Shown here: one piece after another, positions 52,901-64,000 of the stretch
Numbering within the stretch: the first letter of the stretch is position 1
Layout of the letters: each line of letters opens with the position of its first letter
DNA from: Ulva prolifera
Lineage: Eukaryota; Chlorophyta; Ulvophyceae; Ulvales; Ulvaceae
Assembly (NCBI GenBank): GCA_023078555.1
Contig: CM041196.1
Coordinates: 6,087,658-6,151,657 of the forward strand
Direction: 5' to 3'
DNA: 64,000 nt
The notes under the pieces: model-generated
The model's database searches: none
What the model saw: the letters and a program-made list of their open reading frames with translations, nothing else
What the model was told of the DNA's origin: nothing
Program-made: the position numbers and the translations under genes

Positions 52901-55900
52901 AGGCCGCGGTGTGGCTGCCGCTGGTGGCCGCGCTGCACCGCGTGAGCGGGCTGACGCGCACGACCGGCCTCGCCGTGGCGGACGACAGCGGGACGCTGCT
53001 GATCGGGACGTTCCTCGTCAGCCTCGGGCTGCCGCTGGTGCTGCTGGTGTGGGTCACGGCGTCCAACCCCGCGAGCTCGACGATCCTGCACCCCGCGAAG
53101 TTCATGCGGCCGACGGTGTCCAACCTCCTCGTGCTCTCCGCGACCGTCGCAGAGGCGCTGCAGCTGTCGGCCTCCACGTTCCAGGTACACGCCTGGAGGT
53201 CTATTGTGATGTGCATGTGCAGCAGTCATGGCGTCCGGGGGGCATATACACGGACTCTGCATGCGCGATTGTTTGAGACCCTGAACGGCGGGAGATACGG
53301 GGCCTTTTGTGCTTCTTTGGGCGTGTGATTACGTGTGTTGTCACTGTGCTCGAGTGCCTGTGCAACGAGGTACCTGAGCCCGCAGCGGTTGCTGGTGCAT
53401 GGTCCCTGCGCACTTGGGCTGCTGCTGTAGTTCAGTTTAGGTAGTCGATGGATCGGGGGGGTGCTGTGGCATACAAGTCCTCCGGCGTCACCGCATTGTG
53501 ATCTGTCGCGCTGGCAAGTGCTGGCTGTAATTCGAGTTGAGGCTCGCTTGCGCGAATTACCTGCACGAGTTGAACGGCCTGCAGAGTCAGCGCAGAGCGT
53601 GCGGCGTTCAGAACAAGGCCCGTAATATATGCATGCCTCCTCCTCTGTACATCATCTCGGCGTGCCTTTGGCTCTGCGGTGTGCGTTGCTGGCGTGGTGT
53701 CCGTGACAGTTCGATGACCACGCCGTTGACCAGCGGTAACGGTCGAATGTTGAATCGGCTTGACCAGAGCACAAGCATTCACACAATTTCCCCAAAAGTA
53801 AGAGATCGTCATGGGCGAATCTAAGTATGTCATCAAGTTGCGTCCAGGGCAGACGTGCAGAGCTGCAGTGGCTCGAGCCCGAGAGGCAAATTGCATCGCC
53901 GTGTTCGGAACGCAGAGACAAAGCATGTAAGGCTCGTGACAGCAGCAGTTGATGGTCATGCCTCGGCAGCTGATGTCATAATGTTGGAGCCCTGGCGATG
54001 TCACTGTGGAAAGCATGACAGGTCTTCTGCGGCAGAGCTGATGTTGTGTCATGCATAGGCATAAGTATCCGTTATGGCCTTGTAAGAGCAAGCGGGCACA
54101 GCTTCTTTGCATCATCCCAACCGCCTTGTCCGCCTGTACAGCTGCATGCAGCAACATGCCACATTTGATGACCATGTAGCGCTACGCGTAGCTGATGCTG
54201 GCTTGCTGTCACAGCACTGAGTGGCACATGTCAGATCACTGAGTGGCAGTCTCATAGCTTGCACTGACAAAGCCTTGCTGAATGTCTTCACAGTGTGATG
54301 CTCATGCACAAGCAGAGCAGAACACAGTAGTTGACAGTGGTCGCAGAATGGACTGCCACACGCACACTCGTAGTGCAGCCTGTAGAGCTGTAAAGTTGGA
54401 GCCGCATGCAGCACAAATGCAGCTAACACCTAACACCCCAGGCACTGAAATGATACTTTTTGTGTACTGAGAAGTTTCTCCTTCACAGATTAACACCAAG
54501 ACACTGTGACCACTGGACACCACCCACAAGCAAACATCATTATGCCCCATGTGCGCAAGCACCCTTGCAAAGCCATGTGTACGGCATGATGCCTGGATGC
54601 TATCATTGTCTGCCAATCAGCTTCGTTGCCGTTCTTCAGGAGAACGAGTCTCTCTTAAAGCATGCTGTTCAAAGCAAAGGAACAGACAACACCTTTAACA
54701 GACATTTAAAGGTGTTGTCTGTTCATGATGGCCGGCTGCGAGGTCTGAGTGAACCAAGGCATTTGAATGTGACCACAAAGCTTGTAGAGTAGACCAACTG
54801 GCCAATTGGTCGAGCGTCAAGATGTTGACTGTTGCGCACAGGTGTCTGCGCCGCAGCCGGCCTACATGCGCCGCTTCTTCCGGATGTTCATGCTCGACAT
54901 CGGCCGCAGCCAGTTTGAGGCCGCCACCTGGACCGCCATCGCGCTCGTCGCAATCTGGGCGTCCTTCATTGGAGCTGGGCTTCAGGCCCTGGACCGCCAC
55001 GGGTCTGTGACCGGAGAGCACCAGCGAGGCCGAGACCGCTCGGCGCCGCACAAGAACCCCCTGCAGATCGTCATTGCCCAGAACATCCACCAGGTATGAA
55101 CCACCTCCATGCACCTGGGCTGGTCATGCCCGCACCTGTGAGCAGCAACACACCTGTGTGCTGCTGCACGGGGAGCAAGCTGCTCTTGCTCCCAAGCTGC
55201 TCTTGCTCCCCGAACAGCTTGCTCCCGGCGCTCCAGCTTGCTCCCCGAGCTCCCCGTGAGGCGGCCTGGTGCTGGCAGCTTCCTCCCGCGTGAATTCTCC
55301 ATAATTTGTTTTCTGATCACCCCTTCCTTACCACGGAGATGGAGATAGATGTCCCCGGTCGTTTTGATGCCTTAGTTGTGACTAGGGCGAGAACGTGTTT
55401 GTGTTCGAGTGCCCCTCCGTGAAGGCCTCACAGTCAGGCGAGGCTTCATTTGCAATCCAGCTCTGTCGGTCTGTGTCAGGTCCTATTATCGCAGTACAGC
55501 CTGCAGCAACACAAAGAACGAACGGTCGCAGCGATGCCTACCCAATGCTGCTCATTGCACACTCTCTGTATCCGAACTTGTGCACACGGGATGTCTGGCG
55601 ACCCGGGGAGGCATGCATGGATGCATGCATACCACCCCATGGGGTGTAGGTGATGACGGGGCCCCTGTTCCTGGTCACGGTTTCCCGGCTCACGGCAGTG
55701 CTGGACTGCACGACTGTGCCCGGGCCGGCTCGGGCCGACACCGGCACGCTTGCGGTGCTGGACGCCTCGCTGACGTACAGCGAGGGCTCGAAGCAGCCGC
55801 TGTGGGACGAGGGCCGCGCGGCCTGGGTGCCGTGCTTCGAAGGCAGCCACCAGGAGCAGCTCGCGGCGACGATGGTCGGGCTGCTGTTCTTCCTGCCCTC

Positions 55901-58900
55901 CGCCACGATGGCATCTGCCTACTTCGAGGTGCTGTCCTAGCTAGCCGATGCAGCCACTGGCACGAGGCAGGCCCAGGCGTGTCCTGTGCTGCTGTCCTGA
56001 TTCATTCACGTGTTGGACTGAGCATGTACCGGCAACGCGCCTAGCCTACAGCCACACCGTGGCAATCCCAGATTATAGCTGTTGATAGCTACACGCCAAG
56101 CTATCAGAAAACTGTTCGGCGGAGAAGGTCACAGCACTGTGGCTCGCACCTTCATCGCCCACCACAGCGGTCACGTCACCCTATAGTGAAAGCCCCGTCG
56201 TGCCCTCAACTCCCCTGGTTCAGCAACAGCTGCAGCCGCGGCCGCGAGGGTTGCCAGGGATGCTCAGCGTGCAACTTCCTGGGGGCGAGAAGTCGCCTGT
56301 GCACCCTGTACAGCGTGACCCGCACGTCTGGCTCCTGATCACTTCTTGGTGCTCGAGTTCCTCCGCCGATGCTTCGTGCTGCGTGCTGTGTGCAGGACGC
56401 GCACAGCAGCAAGCGCGACGCGCGCACGGTGCCGGTGTTCCTGCACATCGACCGCGTCGTCAAGTGCTTCGCCGTCGCCGTGTCGGAGCTCTTCGGCTCA
56501 AAGCCCCTCGTCTACCTGCCGGCGCTGCTCGCCGCCGACCTCTCGCTGCTGACGCTCAACGCGCTCTTCAGCCCGTGCTGCGTGCCGACGATCAACGCGA
56601 TCAAGAACGTCGCGTACGCGTACGCCTCCTGGACGGTCATCGTGTCGCTTGCCTCGGCTGTGCTCTCTGTGCGCTCGACCCCTCCCCCCCCTTTTGTTGG
56701 GCTCTGAATGCCACACAGTTTTTGATTGTTACATGATGTTGCTGGATCGAACGTCTGTGACTCGTTTGCTTGCAGCGTAATTGAGCGCGCAGCGGCCACT
56801 GAAGAGGCCACGGCTCCTGAATGTCCCCTCCGGAACAACCATGGACTCCCCTTGTGCTCAGCTAGCAAGCCCAGCTCGTGAGTGCGGATGTACTGATAGG
56901 GTTAAGCTATGAGGGCTTCCGTGCTGCACTGCCCTCACAGCATGCTAGCGCTTCGGCAGCAGCTGACTGGCACGCACATCTCGAGAGCTGACGCAATGCA
57001 CCTGCGCAGTCCGCAGAGGACCCTGTCCTCCCGCCCTGGCTGTTTCCGGTTGCGATGATCGCCGCACCCCTGGCCGCCGTGCTCGCGGCCGCCCTCCTCC
57101 GCCGCAGCCGCGCCGCCGTCCAGTCCGCCCGGCCGGTGCGGCTGCACCTCGAGCGGGCCGCCGCAGCCGCCATCGCCTGCAATGTCACCTCCGCACAGCC
57201 GCCGCCGGCGGCCGCGCGGGCGTGGGGCCGCAGCGGCAGCGTGTGGCTGCGCGGCTGGGGTACGCGGACGCCGGCCGGCCTGCTGCGGTCGCCGCTGCGC
57301 GAGCGCATCCACCTCGAGCGGCTCGTGTTTCTCAGCATGGAGCACTGCGCTGCTCAGCCGGAGGTTGTTGCGGACGTTCTGCTGCAGGTGCGCCACCGCC
57401 AGCGGCACCGGCCGCATGTGTTCGCTGTGGACACGGCGCCCGCGTGTGCGTCTCCGTGTGCAGCACCCCACATCAAAAGAAAAGCGTAGCATGTCACCGT
57501 GATTCCCGGTGCGGGCCACTGGGGAAGATGTAGTGGTGGCTGCAGGTGGCGACGCACTGCGCCACCGCTGTGACCGCCCGACCGGAGCGCACGGCCAAGT
57601 TTGCGCAGAAGTTCGTGCGTGCCGGGGCGCTGCAGCCGCTGTGCGCGCTCATCGCGCTCGCCGTGCCGCAGTCGTGCATAGAAGATGAGCCCACCTCACC
57701 TCCAAGTCCCCTGCGCTCTGCAGCCGCCAAGGTATTGTCCCCGCGTATGTGCATATGTGGCACCATCCCCCCACGACACGATGCACATTTTGCATGCACG
57801 TGGCTACAGGTGGCACCATTCAACTCGGCGCGCATCGCTTTCGCGTTTCCGCCGATCGCGACCCGCATCGACCGCCACAACCGCCGCGTCTGCAGCTGCA
57901 AGGCTGCGGTGGCGCTGGAGAAGCTGCTACTGTCTGCGGTGTCCGGGCCGGAGGGCATCTGGGGCGCGCTCGCCGCCGACATCGCCGCGCACCGCGACGG
58001 CCTCCCGCTGCGCCTCCTCGCGTGGCTGCTTGTAATTCTTGCAGCGGAGGAGGGCGTGCGTGTGCGCACGATTGGGCCAGATGCGGCACTGCCCATGCAT
58101 GCGTCGGGGGGGTCGTGGATGGGCGGGGGTGGCCTGGACCTGTCGGCCTCGTTGCGGCAGAGCAGTCGGCACCGCTCCCAGCTCAGTGTTGGGGCGTCTT
58201 CGACAAAAAGGTGTGGCTGCAAATGTGGCGTGAAGAGTCAGTGGAACAGTATGTCGCCGCCTGCGGTACATGTTGTGTGGATGTGGCAGGACTCGAGGGA
58301 GGCCGCCCCGAGTCTTTGATCCTTGCAGACGGTCATCTGTCCTGGCAGTTAAGACATATTTCTTGCAGACTGTCTCCAGATTGCAATCAAGCTGATCGCA
58401 CACAAGTCCATGAGCAGAACTATCTAGCTGTGAGGATCCAAGGCGAGTCCATGCCTGTAGGTGATTTTGAATGCAGCCCAGTGCACAGAGTTGTCCTGCT
58501 GAGCAGTGATGGCCGCCATGTTTGATGCAGGATATCGGCGGTGTTCAGTGAGGCGGCAGACTCAGGCAGATGGAGCATGGCGAGCGGAGATGCCGTCAGG
58601 GCTCTATCCCAGGTGCGGCCTGCAAAGTTGACCATGCTGATGCGAGTGAATCAGACTGCCGTCCAATTTTGACTCTGCATTAGGGCTGTAAATTTAACAT
58701 CTGGGGGCAGGGTTTAACGTTAATTAACAAAGCTAAAGTAAAATAAAAGTAAAATAGGCTAAAAAATCTTTACTTTAAACGTGTTTTAAACTAGTGTTTT
58801 CCTGCTTTACCAGTAAAACTGTTAAACATGTCGAGGAGGCAGTTTCGGCCAATGGCACGGCACAAACACGGCACAAACACGTCCACAGCCACCTAGATAC

Positions 58901-61900
58901 ACCTATTGCACCGCCTATCAATTATCTGCGTCTCCTGAGCAACTTGACGACGATGGAGATGCTCCTAGGCTGTCAGACTGCAGGCCACATGCTACTGCAC
59001 CCTCGTTCGAACAGAATTCTGGCACACCAGATCCAGAAGAGTCTTCCTCATACACTTCATCAACAAAACCAAGCAGATGTTCAAAACATCGAATTTCGTC
59101 AACAGCTGCATCATTATCGCCTAGGTGACGGAGGTTGATTTTGGTGTACTATGGCGTTGCCAGCGTACTGCTTTTCATTGACCTTCTCTTGGAGGTCAAG
59201 TTGTCTAGAAATATATTCCACAGCCTCTCCACAGTTGCACAGCAGGGCTTCGCAGACATGATTTCAATGGCAGCCTCTCTCGAGCTCGGCAAACTTTTCA
59301 ACAACACCGGTGGCCACGAGACACAACATCAGTCGCAACTGGCTTTCTGCGCAGATTGGAGCCACCTACATCTGCCGAATCAGCCAGATTTGCCTCATTG
59401 GAACTTTCAGTCTCTTGCAGAGGTTCAGCAGGACGTTTGTCTTGTGCCATGTCTGGAAGTTGCTCACTGCCAAATCAGTGACAGGTGCACACGGGCTACG
59501 GAAACTGACTCCCACAGCATGAGCAAGCGCATAGCGACACGGATTTAAGTACTAGGAGCCAGCAACAGGTGTGCTGTGAGTTATATCATGACCACCGTGC
59601 TTTGTTAGTGATGTTTGTCCTGTGAGGTCGGTCAAAGCCATCAGAATGCAGCCCTTTTTGGCTTCAACTTTGGTTTTAAAGGACCCTTAAAGTTAAAATG
59701 CGTTAAAGTAAAATAAAAGTAAAATGACCCCTTTAAAGCCTCGAAATCGTTTTAACGTTAAAACTGTAAAGTAAAATAGCATTTTAAACTCCGTTAAAAT
59801 GGGGGTAAAGTTAAATTTACAGCCCTACTCTGCATCCTCTGCGCCACAGATGAAAATTTACTTGAGCATGCTGATGCCACCTCAGCATGTCCCTGCTGGC
59901 CTCCCAGCTGCAGCTAATTTATGCTACATGCCTGTCGTCTATGCGCCACACCGCCACACAGCTGCACTGAACAGTGAAACCTGCCGAGTGAAGGCAATTG
60001 CACGGCAGATCAGCCATTGGGCTGGGCCCACAGGGTCAATATTTCTACGGACATTGCTATGTATACACACCCAAGCATGCCCGGCCTCCGCCCTGTGTAA
60101 CTACATACCAAAACATCGCACGGGGAAGGCTACAACAGCCAACAACACTGCACAGCACTTGTGCAGAGGGGCGCCAAGGTGCCCGTCACAGTCGCAGTCG
60201 CAGAAGGCCGCGCCCGGCCAGTCACCTTCAAGGCCGACTGTCCCTCCGACTCTCCCAGCGACGACGTCGCTGACGGCGGCAGCGGCGGCGGCCCGCGGTG
60301 CCGCGGCCGCACGCGCTCCAGCGCAGCCGTCAGCTGGCTGTCCTCCAGCTCTGACAGCGGCGACACGCGCATGCATGAGGCCGGGCAGGCGGCTGTGCTG
60401 GAGGACGGGGAGTATGACGTGACGGAGACCGGCCTGCACGCGATTGCGTCATGCATCGCGCTGCTCGTGGCGGCGCCGAACCGCGACAAAGGCGGCTGGC
60501 TGGGACAGCTGGTGTGCTCTGCTGGTGCTGCCGCGCTCAGCATCCCGGCGGTGCAAGCAAATGCTTGCTCTTCGAGGATCCGCGTGCTGCCGATGCACAG
60601 TTGCGCTGAGCATATGTTCTGGCCAGTACCTTCATGTGTTGAGCCACTTTGGCGCTTGCGCTGCGTAGCACGGAGTGTCTGTCGCGATGAAATTGCTGTG
60701 ACTGATTGTAACCAACAGTGTGCAGCAAGAGCAAAAGGTCTCTGCATGCATGGTTAGCCCCGGTGCAGGTGCAGCACGGCCTCCTCGCAGCAACCATCAC
60801 TGCCACCGACGAGCTACTCGGGAAGGCCGTCAGCCGCGTGTGGTCGGACCCCCACGCGCGCGGCAGCGGCGCCTTTGCGCCTTCCCGGCCTGGGCTGCCG
60901 CCCATGCCCGCTCCACCCCGGCCACCGCCGGCCACCGACAGCGCCTCCGCTGCAGCCCCAGGTAGGGATCCAAAGCAGGGACCTGATGCGCAAGCTACAG
61001 ATGGAGAGGCAGAAGAGGTAGAGCAACGGCTTGCTGCGGACGCCGCCGTCTCCACAGCGGCTTCAGAGCTGGCCTGCAATCCCAATGACCCCAGTCGGCT
61101 CTCTCCACAGGCCACTCCGCCTGCAGCTTCTACACCCTTCTGCGTGATGCAGACCAGTCCCGCACAACTGATGCCGACCACCGCCACAGCCCTGGGACCA
61201 GCTTTGAATACGGACGCCCATGCAGCGCACTCTGTTGCCCCAGCGTCTCGGTCAGCATCGCCGCCAGCTCGCAATCACCCGCCTCACGCCCGGGAGTTGG
61301 GCTCACAATTGAGTCGGGTGAACACAAATGATCACCCCGAGGCTCCCGTGGCCACACAGGTGCCGGTAGGCGTATGCCTAGGGCCCCCGTCTGTGCCGCC
61401 GCCTGCGCTCGGAGGTGCTGCGCCTGGGCTGTCATCCGCTGCGCCTCCACGGAAGCGGGGCCGGGATGACGGCCCGGCAGCCGCGCTGGCGCCGCCGCAC
61501 CATGCAGTGACTCTGCCGTCAATGGGGACGGGCCACCGCCGCCTGCCGGCGATTGGCACGCCCCCGCACCCTGCGGCGCTGCCACCGTCCCAGCCACCGA
61601 ATCGTTCACACGTACCGGCGGACGCGAGACCCGTTGGCGCAGACCCTATGCGTATGCACGCAGCTGATCCCGATGGCAGCCGCAGAGCGCCCCTGCACGC
61701 GGCAGAGGGCGGCAGGGTTCAGGCAGGTGCTGGTGGTGGGAATGCCGGGGCGGGGGGTGCTGGCTGCACTATCGGTGGGACGCCGGAGCTGAGTCAGCTG
61801 AGCAAGCGGAAGCGTGCAGAGGGCGGGCGGGCTCGGCGGCGCAGCTCGGTCGCGATGGCGCTGCCGCCGGGGGACCTCAGCGAGGTGCTCAAGGGGCGGC

Positions 61901-63875
61901 TGCCATCGCTGCCATCGTTCCGGAGGCAGCCTGGCCATGGCAGCGCCCGACGTCAGCCATTGCAGGTCCCTCCTGCAGGCCTTGATGCTTTGCAGGCTGA
62001 TGGTGAAGCTCCTGCTGCGATCGGGGAGAGCCGGTACGGGTTTCAGAGCTACCTTTTGGCTGTTATGAGTGGCAATGAGGATGGGACAAGGTCGAGAGCT
62101 GCTAACTTTTGCTGCGACATTGCGTTGTGCTCTTTTGTGTGTTTGTTGATTTGCTGCTACTCGGTCGGTTGCATTGTTGCCTCACAGCCTCACATTCGGA
62201 GTTGTCAATGTCCAATAGGATACGGCTCAGTAAATTCAGATTTACTTTACTTTACTTTACAGTGGTGTTCCTGCAGAGCACAGTGGGACGTTTCAGCGTG
62301 GAGCGTCGGTGGCAGCTCAGGGCGGTCGCTCCGCAGTGCCGCCAATGCGAGCCTGTACAATGAGGCTGTGGACACGCATGTTCTGGCTGAGGTCCATGCT
62401 CTGCTCGTGTCAGTGCTGGTGGAGCTGCTGGCTCACGGTGACAGTGGTGGAATGGATGCTCTGTGCAAGCTGCTGCAATCTGGAGCCTGGACAGTCCAGT
62501 TGCAGCAGCAGAGATGTGGCGATAATGATGGCTCGAACACTGGTCACCAAACTGATGGTCTGTCTCTTCACTGGGAGCACTTGGTCCAGCCAGCTGCATG
62601 GCATCATCTGCTTGGCCTGATTGCATGGTGGGCCTGATCATTCATGCGGGGTCGGCCATGAAACATCCATCATGCCCTGCTCTTGTGACCCGAATTAGAG
62701 GACTCAGTGGTTTGGACTGTGGCTGCCCGGTCTCCTTGATCAAAGACTGGGGTACAGGCTTGCTTTCCCGAACAGCGGAGACTGTGGCGCACCGAGCCCG
62801 GGGACTTGTTGAAGGAGCACAATATGTTTTCGAGGCCACAGAGTCCGTGTTGGGCGTGGTGATGCTCAAGTGTTTGCGCCCGCTGGGTGTGCGTGACGCC
62901 TCGGAGCAGTTCCATCTCTGCCCTCGAATATCACAGGCACGTACTGGACTCGGGACAGCAGCGCCACTGGCTCTAGAAATCGTTTACATGCAAGATGGTG
63001 TGTGGTAAAAATGCCTGGACAGTGCTGGCCATGCATCCACTATTGACATCGCTCTGGACTGCAGCTGTTGCTGTCCTCCTGTGCGTTGTGCGAACCACCT
63101 AATACCCGAGCTGGGCAACACCTTTGTCGATGTATGCGCGCTTCGGGGCGAGTGCGCTCCTTGGACGATACTTTGTGCCTTTCCGACATCCAGGCAATTC
63201 GAGTGCCCCGACTGGGTCCCTTCAAGCAGGAGGTTCACTGACGATGGCCACCTCTGTAGGTATCCGCAGACGTGGCTCCTGCGTGCAGAGTGCTCCCCCA
63301 CGCCCTGGCCGCACTCGCCTCCGCACCACCCGTCCGCAAGCTCCCTAAGCAGGACATGCTCCTTCTGGCGCTGCTCCAGCTGTCCCACCAGCAGGCCTGC
63401 TCTGCAACAGAAGCCACCGCTGCGGCATCACCGCTCCACACGACCACAGCCGACACCTCCAGCAGTGACGACGACTCTGCCGACGAGCGTAGCCACACTG
63501 CAGCGGGGAGTGGGAGGCAAGGGGAGGGCTACAGAGCAGTGAGGGGGGGCGTGGCTGGGCGGGCGGTGCCGAACCCGTGGGCGGATGACAGCGTGCGGGA
63601 CCGGCTGCTTGTCAGCATCGCGAACGGCCGGGACGTCGCCTCCGCTGCCGCACTGCACGCGCTGTGCGCTGTGTACCGCGGCGTGCGGGCGTCCCTGGTG
63701 CAGCACATCCACTCTGACGATTGGTGCGCGCATCCTCGCTGTTGCCGCCCGGCCCGCAGCCTGTGGCATGTACTGCTTCGAGGTGCTGCTGCAGTTCCAG
63801 TCAGGCAACAGTGTACTGCCACCTCTTTTTGGGCAACGTCATGACTGCAACAACACCGATCAGTGTCGTGAATGA
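49917..63875 (+). CDS. Very large multi-exon gene: multi-pass membrane protein continuing into armadillo-like helices
   Basis: Phase-consistent exons inferred: 49917-49981, 50521-50799, 51082-~51165 (junction to the next unresolved), 51194-51763, 52074-52310, 52640-53184, 54842-55093, 55386-55418, 55650-55928, 56396-56668, 57010-57387, 57546-57731, 57810-58055, 60167-60550, 60769-62033, 62277-~62500 and ~63290-63720. About ten hydrophobic segments lie between 51.2 and 57.1 kb (for example SLLIYAYFFLLLYVSAAALT and LIGTFLVSLGLPLVLLVWVT). From 57.1 kb on the product is helical and repeat-like (GALQPLCALIALAV, HALLVSVLVELLAHGDSGG), resembling armadillo or HEAT repeats, with a long Pro/Ala-rich linker and a basic SKRKRAEGGRARRRSS segment. 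No named family recognised; a membrane scaffold or receptor is a guess. The 5' start, the 3' end and the possibility of two genes (break near 56.9 or 58.1-60.1 kb) remain open. Confidence 0.6.
54681..54723. repeat. Inverted repeat, 18-bp perfect arms
   Basis: Arms 54681-54698 and 54706-54723, loop of 7 nt. It lies in the intron upstream of the exon at 54842. Confidence 0.95.
55177..55210 (+). repeat. 17-bp tandem duplication with further degenerate units
   Basis: AAGCTGCTCTTGCTCCC occurs twice head to tail, followed by looser AGCTTGCTCCC units to 55250, and is partly self-complementary. It is located just after the exon ending at 55093. Confidence 0.85.
58681..59827 (-). mobile_element. hAT-family DNA transposon, 1.15 kb, in an intron, with exact 8-bp target duplication
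   Basis: Perfect 18-bp terminal inverted repeats TAGGGCTGTAAATTTAAC (58681-58698) and its complement (59810-59827) are flanked by the 8-bp duplication CTCTGCAT (58673-58680 and 59828-59835). Both subterminal regions are rich in TAAAGTAAAATAAAAG; an identical 22-bp block lies at 58734-58755 and 59704-59725. A degenerate transposase C-terminus lies on the reverse strand. The insertion sits in the intron between exons ending near 58055 and starting at 60167. Confidence 0.93.
58905..59268 (-). pseudogene. hAT transposase C-terminal (dimerisation) remnant
   Basis: On the reverse strand one frame reads CCATVERLWNIFLDNL followed by TSKRRSMKSSTL, resembling the ERLFS...KR...M hAT dimerisation motif. 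A second frame continues INLRHLGDNDAAVDEIRCFE and an acidic/Ser-rich end before a stop. The frames are offset and interrupted, so this copy cannot make a full transposase. Confidence 0.6.
62201..62261 (+). repeat. 61-bp dispersed repeat with (TTTAC)n tail, next to a splice acceptor
   Basis: Reverse-complement match to 32283-32343 with one mismatch. Its pyrimidine-rich tail TTTACTTTACTTTACTTTAC ends 16 bp before the phase-consistent acceptor CCTGCAG at 62276. The intron of the large gene therefore appears to use this repeat as its 3' pyrimidine tract. Confidence 0.85.
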
Positions 63876-64000
63876 GCCTGATGCAGATGTGGCCTGTACC
63901 GATTACACCACATGCATGCTGCTTGACATATGCCACGTGATTGAGCTGACCAGATTTGCATTAATACGCGTATCTTTCGATTTCGGTACGCTAATGCGCG
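63876..64000. other. Window end, no feature seen
   Basis: Short tail after the last plausible frame of the large gene. Nothing recognisable. Confidence 0.4.

Noticed and set aside
56778-56880. Alternative 3' exon ending the membrane gene at 56880
   Set aside because: The frame VIERAAATEEATAPE is plausible but its phase does not match the best donors; the phase-0 join to 57010 gives a longer coherent product. Kept only as an alternative.

Overview
The window looks like nuclear DNA of a GC-rich photosynthetic protist, most likely a green alga, though a haptophyte or similar lineage cannot be excluded. The evidence is GT-AG introns with many GTG-starting donors, strongly GC3-biased exons in moderate-GC introns full of TGCATG, an intron-bearing tRNA-Arg(UCU), and a mix of Ty3/gypsy, hAT, tyrosine-recombinase and REL-endonuclease non-LTR elements. 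Much of it is repeat-rich and gene-poor. All exon boundaries are my own readings of splice sites and phases, without transcript support.

Layout. 1-3.3 kb: an AG microsatellite, a degenerate tandem array, and a reverse-strand tyrosine recombinase followed by a 97-bp identical direct repeat. 3.3-6.6 kb and 17.8-21.1 kb: two copies (A and B) of a roughly 3.3-kb duplicated unit, each ending in an exon for a glycine-rich tail; a third, decayed copy (C) starts at about 16.45 kb with the same left edge. 9.5-11.4 kb: an alpha/beta-hydrolase gene with a long disordered tail. 12.1-16.2 kb: an intact reverse-strand Ty3/gypsy Pol frame with no Gag and no visible direct LTRs, bounded instead by 67-bp terminal inverted repeats. 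23.7-24.0 kb: three hairpins beside a tRNA-Arg. 24-30.9 kb: no convincing gene but an unusual density of long perfect palindromes.

30.9-36.1 kb: a five-exon ornithine-decarboxylase-family gene, assembled in phase, in which the usual catalytic Cys is Leu. 37.4-40.1 kb: a frameshifted reverse-strand non-LTR retrotransposon with an REL-type endonuclease. 44.0-45.2 kb: a hAT-like element with an exact 8-bp target duplication. 46.8-48.7 kb: a four-exon UDP-glucose 4,6-dehydratase (rhamnose pathway). About 49.9-63.9 kb: one very large multi-exon gene, or two adjacent ones, for a multi-pass membrane protein that continues into helical, armadillo-like sequence. One of its introns holds a second hAT element with an exact 8-bp target duplication, and another holds a dispersed 61-bp repeat whose pyrimidine-rich tail lies just upstream of the inferred splice acceptor.

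The recognisable host genes (polyamine, nucleotide-sugar, hydrolase and membrane functions) do not form an obvious pathway. The main interest lies in the atypical mobile elements, the altered decarboxylase and the palindrome clusters.
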